Positions 35,562-47,734 of a stretch of DNA of 64,000 nt are shown here, in pieces (position 1 is the first letter of the stretch; the number at the start of each line of letters is the position of its first letter). Made by a program: the position numbers and the translations under genes. The DNA is from Lomentospora prolificans. Lineage: Eukaryota > Ascomycota > Sordariomycetes > Microascales > Microascaceae. The stretch lies in NCBI GenBank assembly GCA_029532625.1, contig JARFXM010000011.1:4830914-4894913 (forward strand), written 5' to 3'. The notes beneath the pieces are model-generated. The model was not told the origin of the DNA. It worked only from the letters and a program-made list of their open reading frames with translations, and ran no database searches.

Positions 35562-36315
35562 TCACTCGACCCGCATACGCTTAGTCCCATTAGAATGTCC
35601 ATTAGTACTTCCATTAGTATTTCCATTTCCATGCCCATTGGCAGCTTCCGGTTGAGTAGAAAAGTACTCTAAACTCGCCTTCGGCTCGGGCTTCATTGTC
35701 TTGTCGCCTTGCATCCACCCCGCAGGGCAAACCTCTCCATGTTCGTCGGTGAATTGGAAGGCTTGAATGAGACGGATAGTCTCCTCCACGTTCCTTCCGA
35801 CGGGCAAATCGTTGATTGTAATCTGGCGGAGCACACCCTTGGGGTCGATGATGAAAAGTCCACGCAAAGCGATCCCTTCGTTCTCAAGCAAGACACCATA
35901 GCTGCGAGAGATTGCGTGGCTTCGGTCAGCTACGAGAGGGAGCTTGAGATCGGGACCTAGGCCACCCTGCTTGCGCGGTTGGGTCTGCCAGGCGAGATGT
36001 GAGAAGTGCGAGTCGGTGGAAATGGCAAGCACGGTGGTGTTTATGTCGTGGAAGCGAGGCAGCGCGTCGTTATACTGTATAATCTCGGTTGGGCAGACGA
36101 AGGTGAAGTCCATAGGGTAGAAGAGGAGCACGACCCTAAATACATACAACAGTTGACGTCAGTAATTCCATTCTGGCATGAGAAGGGCGGGAAACGCTGC
36201 TACGATACCATTGGCCAAGATACTCCGAGAGGGAGATCTCTTTGAATTCTCCACCGGCGAACACGGTCATGGCCTTAAAGCCGGGGGCCGGACGTTGAAT
36301 GAATGCCGTAGACAT
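35562..36315 (-). CDS. typical 2-Cys peroxiredoxin
   Basis: Two exons, 36209-36315 and 35562-36135, sum to 681 nt, or 226 aa. It reduces hydrogen peroxide with thioredoxin as partner, probably in the cytosol. Exon 1 encodes MSTAFIQRPAPGFKAMTVFAGG and the EFKEISLSEYLGQW block. The peroxidatic Cys50 is in YPMDFTFVCPTEI and the resolving Cys172 in GEVCPAGW. GGLG is present, and YF occurs in the LEYFSTQ region; these are features of the over-oxidation-sensitive type. The C-terminus has an unusual Asn/Gly/Thr/Ser-rich low-complexity extension (ANGHGNGNTNGSTNGHSNG) and a basic end. ADRSHAISRSYGV replaces the more usual ADxxxxVSxxYGV, still within family range. Confidence 0.95.
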
Positions 36316-37600
36316 CTTTGAATCGCTCGGGCTGCGGGATCAACGACTTGGAGATTTTGTGGTTAATGGTTAAGGTTGAGTGAAGTCCAGCGAGCCAGAG
36401 AAGAAAGCTTGTCACTTCTGGTGGACGATGGTGGATTTGGCAACGCGTCACGCGTCGGGAAAAGATCTTTCCCTTCTTTCTTTTCTTTTCTATTCTTTTC
36501 CTTTGTTCTTATTTTTTCACCATCTCTTGCTTTTCACGGGTGGGGGGTTATTTTCCAATTGGCCAGTCAACCAAAAGCAGTCTCCACGCTAATCTAAGTA
36601 AGTCACGAGGCTGGCGAATGACCTCGCAGTCGACCTCGTAGTCTCACGCCACTTTTAGGGGGTTGACAAGGGAGTGGGCTGCCATTTACTTCCAGGTGCA
36701 GGGATTGAGGTATTGCATCCGCAAACCATGGAAACTGGCGAGCAGCGCTTGGTCAGCCTTGAGCTGACGTGCCTCAAGGCCCGATTCTCCTTCCGTCACG
36801 CCCGCCGATTTCGCTCACCATGATTCACGTCTTTACAGCAGAGGAGAGTTCGGTCGCAGAGATTGTCCACGACCTTTCTTTCCAATGTAATGATATTTCC
36901 ATAAGTCCGAAAGTTTTACCCTAAATGATGACGCCCCGGCGCACGAAGAAGTCGCCCGGTTGGTGTCGTCTCGATGCAGGGCTCCCGCTTGCTCTGCATG
37001 TTGAGAACTTTTATCGTCTATTGTGTTTCAGCTATCTGGGAGAAGGGTGGTAATTGTAGTACATTTGAACCAATGACGATAGTCATGCTGCTTGGGCCTT
37101 TCGGACCAGTTAGATAGGTAATATAGGAGACAGCTTGACGAGATATGCAAAGTATTGTGAAGCAAAGGCTATGCTCAGGATAAGGTATATATTTATACTA
37201 TATTAGGACCAACACAAAACTCGGTTGCCATACTAGAGAGCGCGCCTGTCTTCGCTATCACACTGATTCAAGAGCCCTGGTACGGCTAAAACGCCAACAC
37301 AGTAAATATAAGACGGTCGTGCGTTGTATCTGTTAGTAGGTAGTATAAGCTCCCGATAATCTCACACGTACGTGTAAAAACTAACAGATATAGGCGATAC
37401 TAGTAAGCTAATGAAAATTGCACATATCCTACTGCTGTAAGTATAACACATCATCACTTTTCCTAGTGACAATGTTCTTCCAAAAGCTTGCCCGAGAAAA
37501 GGATTTATGAAGTCCCCCACCAGTGCGAACGCAGACATAATTATATCTTGATCAACAGCCAGGCAACAAATAGTCAAATTCCCATTGAGAGGTAGATTGT
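36316..37600. other. intergenic
   Basis: About 1.3 kb: the peroxiredoxin promoter (with a long pyrimidine-rich tract at about 36466-36525) and the 3' side of the next minus-strand gene. No gene seen. Confidence 0.55.
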
Positions 37601-38056
37601 CTAGTTGACGGATGCTTGAGACAAATTCTGGATAATATTCGCGCCATCGAAAAGGCCGCCACCGGGCGCTTTAGCGCGGCAAAGCGTATTTCCTCGCTCA
37701 GTAACGTTGGCATCGCACGTCAAGCTCGATTGTCCTACACAGCTCAATGCTCCACCACCTACACGTTTTCCCGTATCAGTTAGCACAGCGTATCTTAGGG
37801 CTAAAATGTACAGCGACATACAGTTGTTCCCACCAGGCACACACCGGCCGGCTTCTCCGGCGGCGCTAGTGCAAGCATCTTGCTTAAGGTTGCCCCCAGC
37901 GACGCAGCAGGTGCCGCTCGGGGCAGGTCTTCCCTGGTTCTGGCGGGATACCAAAAGAGCCTCACGAGGGGCACTGCGCATCCCGTGGTTGTCGACGACG
38001 CCAGCATAAGCAACGGCAGCCAGGCCCATGAGAATAGTGGCGAAAGAGAACTGCAT
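37601..38056 (-). CDS. small secreted cysteine-rich protein (130 aa)
   Basis: Two exons, 37822-38056 and 37601-37758, sum to 393 nt, or 130 aa. The start at MQFSFATILMGLAAVAYAG gives a signal peptide; an upstream in-frame ATG would mask it. The mature part has eight Cys: CC in SGTCCVAGG, then DAC, RC, NNC, SC, TC and LC. It ends GGGLFDGANIIQNLSQASVN, which I recognise as a strongly conserved tail of a mould small secreted protein family with no function known to me. The Cys spacing does not fit hydrophobins (only one CC pair). It could act at the cell surface or as an effector-like protein; that is inference. Confidence 0.85.
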   Translation of the reverse strand: MQFSFATILMGLAAVAYAGVVDNHGMRSAPREALLVSRQNQGRPAPSGTCCVAGGNLKQDACTSAAGEAGRCVPGGNNCMSLYILALRYAVLTDTGKRVGGGALSCVGQSSLTCDANVTERGNTLCRAKAPGGGLFDGANIIQNLSQASVN

Positions 38057-39200
38057 CTTGTACAATAGGCGGGGGTTTACCACGGTGGAAGGAAGACGAA
38101 AAGAGAAAAAAAAAAAAAAATGGTGTAACTGCGAAAACGAAATCCGACCGGCGGAACCAAAATTGACTAAATGAAGTTATTGGAGGAAAGCTAGTTGTGA
38201 TGAGATGAAAGCTTTCCGTCGAAACTACGCGGTCAATGTAGGTATTAAATAAAATCCACATTGCCTCGACGATGCTTCAGCCATTTTTCTTTGCAAAGCC
38301 GGCATCACGGCACTCCTAGCCAAGCTATTGTCTTGATAGCGCCCGTCATTTGGCGGGCCTTCTCACGTGTGTGCATGAGAACCGCTCGAGACGCTTCGCG
38401 CGTCATACCCAGGTCTCGAAATCTGAAACAGCAGCCTCGCTACCATTATTTCTGCGCTGATGCATTGGGGATTCATATATTTGGCCTCGGCTCGAATGGC
38501 TTGCATCTGTCCGTGCGCCATATTATGATCCAATTGATCAGATCAGATCTGGGGGATTGACTATTAATAATCGGCTGGCGTTGCCATCCATCAGACATCG
38601 GCAACTCTGAGACATCAATGTCGTCTCATGGGCCTCGTGCACCCTCAAACACTTCGTGGTGTATTCAGCCCAAAACGTCCAAGTGAGTTCTCCTATTATC
38701 GCCCGCCCCGAAGCGCATTTTAAAACCGTCTAAGATCACGCGTGCCCGTCTCACCATGTCCCCTTTAGACCCCTGTCAAAACCGCTACGATGCTTTCACG
38801 ATAGCTCTAGGCTCGAAAAACGGAGCTTTCGGCGGAGATGGAGCCAGGAAGGAGGCTTGTCGAAGGTCGGGGATACACTAATACCGTTCGTGTAGGATCT
38901 GTTCGCCCTCCTATTCTCCCTTTCCCGCTTTGTTGATACACAGCCGCTAATTTCAGTGCCAGATGAGACTCAAAACTCTAACGTGGTTCTGAAATCCACG
39001 TTTGATTTCGTCTTTGTGCTGGAATAGTGTTTATTATTAGCATGCGGTATGTAATGAGTAGGCGAGAGACATTAGCCTAGTAGGTACAGTTGGCCTCTCG
39101 GCCTCTTGTTTTGAACATTCTCAAGTCCTTCAGAGCTGGTTCTCCCCGCCGCTACGTAACACGGGTTAGGTGAATGATCTGAGGCTCGTTTAATATAGCG

Positions 39201-39233
<33 letters not shown>

Positions 39234-40156
39234 GCTAGACCTGGACTAGAAATTCAGTCCGCGGCTGTAGGATGGACAGCCAGCGGTTAGAGTCGGGCAC
39301 ACAACCTATTAGAAATTTACGGCTGCTCGTGATGGACTACTTATGCACCGCTAGCATCGATCCTTCCAAGACCGCCCATGCCAGGGATTTTGGCATCAAA
39401 GCATACCGACGATCCTACCCTCCGCATGACCATAATCTTGGCCTCAAAATTTCTCCGTCATTAGTACACCTTTCCCTCGCTGTGTAACAACTTCAATGAA
39501 TGGCAGCCTCCCATCGATACAGTTGCTGGATCAGTTGCAGCAAGCGCACTCTAGGCCTTGAGACTTGCAATTCTCTTCTATATGTCAGTCAGGCCAACAG
39601 CTGTCAATCGTCAAGCCTGCTCGCTTCGAGAAACCCCCCCGAGTAGCCTCCCTGGTAGGTGACTTTCTGACCAGAGATCTCGATAACACCTGTTCGAAGT
39701 TGGAATGAACTAATCGTTTCAGAAGCAGAGAGTCTAGAACCTCGAGGCAAGCATCTCAAAGCTGAAAGTTCTCCAGCATTTTCATCTTTGTCGAAGATAT
39801 ATTACGGTGTACGCCTATCGGTCAGTTATTAAACTTGAAAGCCGACAGGCTCGATCTTGTGGAAGAGATGTGTATGTTCGATGCTACATCCACCTGACTT
39901 CTCATCCAAAATTTTATTTCTGGATGCAGTAATAGAGCTGGGGGCTTAAGCCAAGTCCCGATTATATGAGAGAAGACGCTTATCCATCGATATCGGGGTA
40001 GATTATCGCGTTATTATCAACGCTGCCAGCACGATGGTTAGGTTGCGAGCCATATTCTACGAACCTGAAGCTGGTATATAGAGATTTTACAGGGCCATAA
40101 ATATACGGCTCTAGTTACCTTACTAGGAGTTCACTATGTGTCTATAAGTATTAGTA
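38057..40156. other. gene-poor stretch
   Basis: About 2.1 kb without a supported gene. It contains an A15 run at 38106-38120 and an A30 run at 39201-39230. From about 39900 the composition shifts to TAT/TAG-rich DNA, marking the start of the decayed subtelomeric zone. Confidence 0.5.
39201..39230. repeat. A30 tract
   Basis: Thirty consecutive A residues. Unlike the other two long homopolymers, it is not inside a recognised intron; it could mark a retroposed 3' end or simple slippage. Confidence 0.95.
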
Positions 40157-40498
40157 CTATTGACACTCTTCCTCTAGGTCTAACCTATTATACTTCCAAA
40201 TATATATAGCAATGAACTGTACTCTAGTCCCACGTTCGAACTTGGCCTTCTGTACTAGAGTGTTAAGCCAGTAATAATAATAGAAGTGTTGTAGATCAGG
40301 CACCTGTTGCTGGGCTACGCGCCTCATTACCCTATAGGATATTTTACGCCGTTTAAGGTTTCGAGCAATCGTCGTGATGCATACTTCTTCAAACTCCTCA
40401 CGAATAATTTCGCAGGTATGGTCGTTGTCCCAAATCGTGCGAAGGTTGACCAGATGGTATGGAGGATCAGGTAGTGCAAGGGACCACTTCGACTATGG
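40157..40498 (-). pseudogene. unidentified coding remnant
   Basis: One minus-strand frame stays open for about 113 codons. It reads like real protein: PYHLVNLRTIWDNDHTC, EEFEEVCITTIARNLKRRK, VPDLQHFYYY and KAKFERGTRVQFIAIYIW. It lacks a plausible start and stops at a TAG. The basic helix-rich middle could be a DNA-binding part of a transposase, but I cannot assign a family. It lies at the edge of the AT-rich zone. Confidence 0.35.
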
Positions 40499-42878
40499 CT
40501 TTGTCTGAGAAGCCCTTGAGAAGCATATGCGAGATCTGGGCATGCTGTGATATGTCAATCGGGGAGCCATCGAGTGTTGCATGGCTGTTCGCCTATCACA
40601 GGGTTAGAAGAGCAGAAGAAAACGAGGGAACTCAATTGAAGGGGTGGTGCAGAGGGTCGCCGGGTCTAGGGGCATTGATGTCAAGAAATTACAATGGACC
40701 TGACACTGGTCCCTGTTTGGCGCTGCGGGTGCTCCACATATCGCCTTCCACGCTCGATTTCACCACACCATGTCCAGATCTCCGATCCTATACTCTGGGT
40801 AGGCATGTTATAAGCTTATTGAAATCAGAGAATCAATTTCACTTCAGTAGCCTACTACGGAGCTTCTTCATCGATGAAGCAGATAAAGTACGCCAGAAGG
40901 AGACATAAGTAAGACAAAGTTACGCCAACACTAAGCCTCCCGTTTATCTGTTTGCCAAACCATACTAAGCGCTGCCAGGACGTATAGGATAAAAGATAGA
41001 CGAAATAGCGAGGTAGTGACTTACTAGCAGCCCTAACCATATCGGCTAAGATACTAGTCACTTTGTTCTTCCTACAGCTTTGATATTTTTGAATGGATCC
41101 ATTTCTTCATGTATTCGCTCTCTACAACCTAAATGCTGGCTGACCCTACCCTTAGATAATGCAGTGTGAAGAACTCTCGCCTGGTGCTTGCTTTGGATGA
41201 AGTAAACTGCCGCCTTCTGCTGGTCCCATCTAGTTTTTCTGCTGAACCTGACCCACAGAAGTCCCCACCTTATCCAGTTTCCTCAGGCTTGTGGTAGTTG
41301 GCTAGCTCTGACGGATTTCCCCGCCGGTCGAGTGTAAAAGCTTGGCGCCAGACTGTTAGCCTTTAACTGTAGGAAAGCTAGAGTATGAAGGATAGAGTGT
41401 ATCCTTAGGTATGGCCATAGCTACTATTGACCATTTGTTGGCGCCAAGAGAATGGGACTTGTGTTGAACGATAAGACGTCTTAAAAGGAAGAAACTTTCG
41501 GAGTGGGGTTTCGCCTAATACTTCTCTCACATGGTGACATTCCGCAATTCCCGGACGACTGAGACGACCAGGGACCCCAGCTGAGTGCCTCACAACCCAC
41601 TAGAGTTTTCAAAAAGAAAGCAGGCAAGGCGCGTAATAAAAGGTAGGTGGGAAATACGGATTCTCAATGTATAAATTCCCCTTTGTCCGGCTTGAGATTT
41701 GTTCGCCAATCGTCGGATAGAGGCTTAGCGATAACATTCGACGTCAACCACTGACAAGAACGCGGGAGGATGACCGGGGAAATGAAGGGCCGACTAAATC
41801 CGGCCTAACCGTTCCCTCAGGACGATTTAGTTCCCCTACTACCTTTCACACTGTGGATGAAGCTTACGGGTTAATGCCTCATTCCGGTTCTGACTTCAAG
41901 TTGTATTACTCCTTGTCACCCGAGCACCGAATGAGACGATGTGTGCCTATATTTAGAATGGTTGTCTGTAGAGACGTACAAATGCCGCAAATGGCGTAGA
42001 TTCCTAGGCCGGTATTCGTCCCTAGAGACCATTCTTCAGTTTAGCATTATAAAGTGCCCACGGTTCTTGCAGGTTTCCTGGCTGTAGTGCAGCCAACTAT
42101 ACTCACATAGGAAAAAGCCTTCCCTGCAGGTCTGTGGCGTCATGGTAAATGATAGCCTGGCCCTGGTGCTATCGATATTACTGTTGGTTCGACAATTATC
42201 CTGCCATTGCTGCTTCTCGTCTCGGGATGGCGACAGGTACAAGGTCTCTAACCTTGATAAAAGTAGAAATCAATCTACGCTCACATAAAGCCGCTGCGTA
42301 TGTCAAACTTTACATTTTATCGTCGCCAGAGTGCACGAACTGCCTAAAGTACCCTAACCGCTCTTCTGTACAGCCCGAGGAGTACATTGCTACTTGAATT
42401 CCCGCGGCTGAACCACCCCACTGGGTCGACTCGAGGTGTAGCAATGGATGCTGAGACGATTGAAACTTTGTCGTATCATCGCCAGTGAGGCTTGCGTACT
42501 AGACAGTAACCCATCCTGTCGTTCTCGGCTTCTGCTCTCGTCACCATTATCAATGCTTTCAATAGAGCTTTCACGACGAGATCAATGGCCGTCTCTTCTT
42601 TCGGCAGATATCTAGGCATATATGTCAGTATATTTAGTCAACAAGGCAACAGGCTACATATGACGTGTACCACAGTTCCTGCCTGACACGAGCCATGGTA
42701 GTAAGGGGGACTTGTTCTAACCTTCGCTTCGCTTACGAGGAAGTCATTACAATATTAGCATCTATACTATATACTTTCATCTATACACAGGTTGAGCAGC
42801 GCACCAAGCCTGCCAAACGCACATTCGGCCATATCCAGGGGCCTAGGCTATTCTAGAAGATCGATGAAAATCTACCAC
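40499..42878. other. gene-poor stretch
   Basis: About 2.4 kb. Several short frames occur on both strands but none is convincing. The DNA looks like ageing non-coding sequence. Confidence 0.5.
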
Positions 42879-43667
42879 TTAAAAAACAAAGTAAACTATC
42901 AAGATTCCTACACCTAGCCCGAACCGGGCACTAGACATATTCAACCGCGCTGCTCTATTTGGGCACATCTCTCGAATCTCCTGCCAGTCTCCTTCTTTAC
43001 AATTCAGAAGACCCAAGGCCTTGTCCGACACGTTAGCTGCCACGACATCTGCGTATTCGCTTAGAGAGGCGCACCGATCGTCTGTGTCACTCTCTTCCAC
43101 TAGCCCACAGCCAAAGCCGACATAGCTCCGTAATACGTTAGTCGCTGTTGATTGGTAGTCGCAACCCCTGATGGCGCCAGCAATATCTGGAAGCTTGCCA
43201 TCCAGAGCAACGCTAAACTCGAGTTGGAAGGTTTCTCGTCTGAAATCTTCCTCGCCGTCATCAGTACAGTTTGTCATGCCTACTGCCCACTGAATGTAAA
43301 AGTGCGTTTCCGTTCCATTGGTCATCGGGCTCATTGACGTTATGAAGAATAAGGGAGCGGTATCTGGCCACTCTTTGCCCAAAGCTGGATCGAACATTGC
43401 TCCGGGAAGGCACCACACACCGAAATCATCTGCGCTGATTGGCTCGTCGACCTCCCAGAATTTCGCGCGGCTAGTTTGCATCTCCCCGGCGATGTAGACG
43501 TTCAAACCCTCGGCTGCCTTGAAATTATGGACTGCATACACCACGGGGAAGAAGGCATACGGGGTGTACATCTCATTTTAGGGGAAGACTAAGTCAACTT
43601 GAAGTTTGCTGGGGTATTCTTGTGCTGCTGTACAGCAAAGGAAGACCAGGATAAGTAGCTGCAGCAT
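42879..43667 (-). pseudogene. DUF7136-type secreted protein, nonsense-mutated
   Basis: The frame from ATG at 43667 to the stop at 42879 is 263 codons long and open except for one TAA at 43578-43580, codon 30. It starts with a signal peptide (MLQLLILVFLCCTAA). It is clearly paralogous to the intact gene at 48612-49412: both have AFFPVVYAV, SPMTNGTETHFYI, KLPDIA, AIRGCDYQSTA and NCKEG.WQEIRE.CP. At the TAA the paralogue has CAA (Gln). A C-to-T change in a CpA context is what RIP makes. The C-terminus is a hydrophobic tail (FGLGVGILIVYFVF), suggesting a GPI-anchored protein. A readthrough product or downstream start (Met at 43571) would lack the signal peptide. Confidence 0.8.
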
Positions 43668-44176
43668 CGTGATTGGTGCTTAAATTTGGCGGGAATAACG
43701 ACCTAAGGAAAGATCGAGTAAATTGGCAGAAGGGAGGTCGAAAGATCGTGTCCCCCTGTTGGACGCGGTCGAGGGTTTAAAAAGATGTTGGTCCATGTCT
43801 ACAAGATGGCCCGGCAGCAAATTGGACGTATTTTGTTATTAGCTGTGTTCGACCGATAAATGGGCCGACGGAGAGAAGGGGTCCGCCGGGTAATATCTTA
43901 CGCGAGCCACAGTTAGCATCGCGTCACACGCTCCAAATGAGATCGATTGGGCCCATCATCGCGGCTAAGTGCGCTGCCGAAGAGCAGACTGGATATAACA
44001 GTCAAGCCCCTTCTACATTCGAGTTCATCCTCATTCCATTTCATTCCTTGGCCCAGCATCCTCTCAATACTCCACCTAGCCGAAAATACTATGGCAACCG
44101 TCCAGATTTATCGCCTACTGCTGGGGGAGGATTAAGATGGTTCTCGTCTCGTGGGAGGAGTATGTATACGAGTCAT
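43668..44176. other. intergenic
   Basis: About 0.5 kb between the broken DUF7136 copy and the 3' end of the chitinase remnant. It holds the former DUF7136 promoter. No gene seen. Confidence 0.5.
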
Positions 44177-44211
44177 ATCCTGACTGCCAGTCTTGGGTCG
44201 TTCTGCCAGAA
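44177..44211. repeat. 34-nt segment shared with 52450-52482
   Basis: CCTGACTGCCAGTCTTGGGT, then CG, then TTCTGCCAGAA, recurs near 52450 with CG replaced by TA. It sits exactly where chitinase similarity ends, so a repeat insertion or rearrangement probably removed the true 3' end of that gene. Confidence 0.7.
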
Positions 44212-44224
44212 ACGACGGCGCTCC

Positions 44225-47200
44225 ACACCATATAGCTGGCAGCACCTGTCATGTGTTTTGGCTGATCTATACCGTTGTGCTCCTGACACTGGACAGCATT
44301 GCAACTGGATTCCTCACTTATAAGATTGCAGCCAGAGTCCTCTAGAGTGTGAAAGAATTGGTCAAGTGACTCGGAAAACGTCGCATTTCCAGATGGACTA
44401 TCGCAGTTTCTCCACCTAAAAATCGCCATCGTCCCAGGCAGACGAAGCATCTGCAGCCTCCCAACGCTGCCATGGCAAGTAGGAGGTGACCGAAGCCACT
44501 TCATCCTTTGTGCATGATATGCTGACCCAAGAGCCAGTTCGCCTCTCTAGGTCGCAGGTTGGCCTGCCGGTCTCGAAGAGGTTCTGCTTGACATCTAGCC
44601 AGCCAATGTTGTCTGCGTTGCTTGCGGTATCGCCTCCTGTATAGTTAGGGGGTTCTACAAAGTTCTGCAAGTCAACAGCCCAGTCGCAAGTGCCTCTAAA
44701 GTGGCTATAGAAAAGGAGTTAGAAATTTTGATCCTTGCTAGGGGCTTGAAGAAGGAGGTTATATACTAAGATCGATAAAGCTCTTCTCGCCTCTTCTTAG
44801 TAGCATCATCCATCCATGCCACCCACTCAATATCATCATAGACCAGAATGTTGCTATCGCTATCCTTATCTACCCAAGTTTGGATGTTGCCGTTATTACT
44901 GATGATCTCTTTAATCTCTGTATTAGCGAGATAACTGCTAGTATTAGTATATTGCCCAGGTTTAGCGTCTGAGACTGTTCAAGAGCCAGTGTAGCTACAG
45001 TCCATTCCAGTGTAGCCTGCAGTTGCCATACAGAAACTATGGCTATAGCTACTAACACCAACGATGACCTTATTTGATAGAACCCTAGCTTTGGTGATCA
45101 TGCTCTATATGTACAGGTGGTCAGCATACTAGTTGTAAGAAAGGGGTCATAATAGTACTAGACTCATATTTCGAGAGCGCTAGGAAGGCATGAGCTATAC
45201 GACATACCAGGGAACCGAGGGTTTCTGTCCTGTTAACATGGCTATGCAAGCAGTTTCCACTAGGACAGCTAGGGATACTCCACTGATTGCTGTAATCCCA
45301 CTGCCCATGTAGGTTATAGGTCATATAGACCATATAGTCAACAACCTTTCCGATTTCCTCCATAGGATTGTTTCAGATACCAGTAGGATGTGGGTGCCAC
45401 GATAGACAACGACTTGCTAGGAAGTTTCATTCTAAGTATCTTCAAAAATTCCAGGTAGTTATTACCTTCCGAAATATTGCCGGGATCGCTCTCAGGGAGA
45501 TCGGGGCCCTATATATCAGCCTAGTTAAGGAGGTGTGAAATGGATTATTTTTAGAGGAGCACTTGACAAGGATATTCCCAGTCAATATCAACTCCATCAA
45601 GATTATTGTCCTTAATAAAAGTTGCAATATTATTGGCTAGCTTTTTAGCATTATCCGGCTGTGTCCCAGTTCTCAGAATCTTGTATGAGTTAGGCTCAGT
45701 AGAGAAAGCCCAGCTGCCAAAAGCTGCGACGTATTTAGCTGACTTGATATTTTTGAACTGTTGGAACTGAAATTGGACAAGAGGGTCCTCCATGGTGACT
45801 TCGTAGTCGGTGGTAAGGTCTACAAATGTGAAATGAATGTGGGTATAGTCACTAGAGATTTGGGTAGTATCCATGTTAAGACACTCTTGTCCAAGATTGA
45901 AAGCTTCAAAGTAACCTAGTTTGATGAAACTTAGTGGTATCTCGCCCATGATGATTTTGTTCCCGCAGTTTGAGATACAGCGATTCTTCACCTCTGCGAG
46001 CTGTTCTGGCGTACTATTTGCCTCGATGCAGAAGTCGTCCGTTGTGCCACATTGGCCCCACTATATTAGGTTAATATTAGCTTGATATTTAGGACTGACA
46101 AATGATATGACGTCTCAAGAAAGAAGGTACAGTGGATACGGTGTATACATATATTATTATAACATGTGTTCAGTGGACACAGGTTCAAGAGAGCGATATC
46201 TTCGCCCTTCTTTGGGGGATTTGTATTTGGTACTTGCGGCCCGCATACGGCGTTGGGAATTGGCAGTGGGAATGGAGGATCTCTGTCGCTTATACAAAGC
46301 CTAACACCCACCCATAATGAACTACAGCCATTCCAACCTTGAATGAACGAACTAGTTAGCAAGATCCGGTTTCAAACTTGCGGGGCATCGTCTAAACATA
46401 CCCCATGCATTTTGGTTAAACTCCTCTAATTCGTCTAGCGTAAGACCATGCCTAGTAACAATTTTGGAGCAGTTGTCATCCGCAATAGTTTTATAGACAG
46501 CACAAGAGCCATCACTGTTCTTTTGTTGGCGCCGGTTTGGCAAGCTGCCGGAGGAGCAGCAGACCTCCTGTTCGGGAATAAGGTTCGGACATAGATTCGG
46601 ATCGGAGTTCCACTTGAGGAAGTCATCTGTACTGACGCCACATCTCTTAGCTAAATCACCACAGAGGTCCTCATCTGCGACTCGAATAGTGCGACACTCA
46701 GCACGCTTTGAGCGCTGTCTCAGCCCCGGATAATAGTGTCTCCTAAGGGTGGTTTCTGTCGAGTTATGTGTATAGGAGAAGCTCGGATGGGGCTTAGTGC
46801 TAAGTTGAACATTTTCTAGTCTGGAAGATCCCGTCGGCTTATCGACACAAGAGGCATTTGCCCACTTCAAGACAGCGTTTTGGACCTTTAAGACGTCAAT
46901 ACTCGCAACGATACCTAGAGTTTGCTCAGCATTCCTTCCTGAGCCACATAACTAGACTGCTGCGACCTCCGAAAGTCACTCCACTAGGATGTGATTCATG
47001 AGAGGGTTCAATAGCTGGCTAGCAATGTCGGCGTTCGAGAAACTCTGGCCAATGTAGACGCCAAGCGTACTTTTTCCAGTAGAGGCAAAGAAAACTATGC
47101 TTTGGTTCTGCCAAGGTCTGCTTAGAAGGTAGCGATGAGCACTTCGAAAACTCGAAGGTATATCAGCAACATCGCCATCTTCCAAGCCAAGTACCGATGC

Positions 47201-47590
47201 ATTACCCCACCAAGCCAATTCCACATGCGTGGATTCTGTCGTCTGATTCTGGACTGGGCTGCTTTCATGGGCCTGGATAGAGCTAGACAGGCCATTGAAG
47301 TCGCCTCCCCATACAGTACAAGCTCTAACGTGCTCTGGGTTGTCGGTCACAGGCGCATGGATAGCGAAATCGAAGAGGACTGGCTGCCGGCATTCTTGAA
47401 GTCTGGCAGTAGTAGCATAGACATCCCAGCCCGAGGGATCTAGACCGGCATCATAGCAGGCCCGTGGGCAAGGAGTTTGAAACTTCTCACCGGGAACAAT
47501 GTTCAACCCAGTTCGAAAGGCAGAGGTAGGCGTCAATAGGACACTAAACAAGGTCCCTAGGATAAAGGCCTGTCTGCGTTTAGCTGACAT
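44225..47590 (-). pseudogene. killer-toxin-like GH18 chitinase with LysM, degraded
   Basis: Starts at 47590 with a signal peptide (MSAKRRQAFILGTLFSVLL) and an N-terminal Cys-containing domain (CPRACYDAGLDPSGWDVY). In order it then has two LysM-like domains (46400-46700: ECRTIRVADEDLCGDLAKRC and CAVYKTIADDNCSKIV), a chitin-binding type 1 region (around 46030-46290), and a GH18 barrel. The catalytic DGVDIDWEYP is encoded at 45571-45599. The C-terminal region is typical of subgroup C chitinases. Breaks: in-frame TGA at 46976-46978, TAG at 46952-46954, a frameshift near 45362-45370, TGA at 44979-44981, and a doubtful splice site near 46150. Such enzymes resemble the chitin-binding/chitinase subunit of yeast killer toxins and are thought to act on other fungi's walls. 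This copy cannot make the full protein. Confidence 0.85.
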
Positions 47591-47734
47591 AGCGAACAGG
47601 GAGGATCTCGGAAGGTTCAGGCAAGATAAGGATGTAGGAATATATTGTAGAGTATTTCCTAGATGGGTGCTAGAATAGCATGACAATACCGCCCTTTTAT
47701 ACGCACGAGGCAATACCCTCTACCTCTCGATTCT

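Noticed and set aside
40459..40908. 149-aa plus-strand frame
   Set aside because: No recognisable motif, no signal peptide, and it partly overlaps the more protein-like minus-strand remnant.
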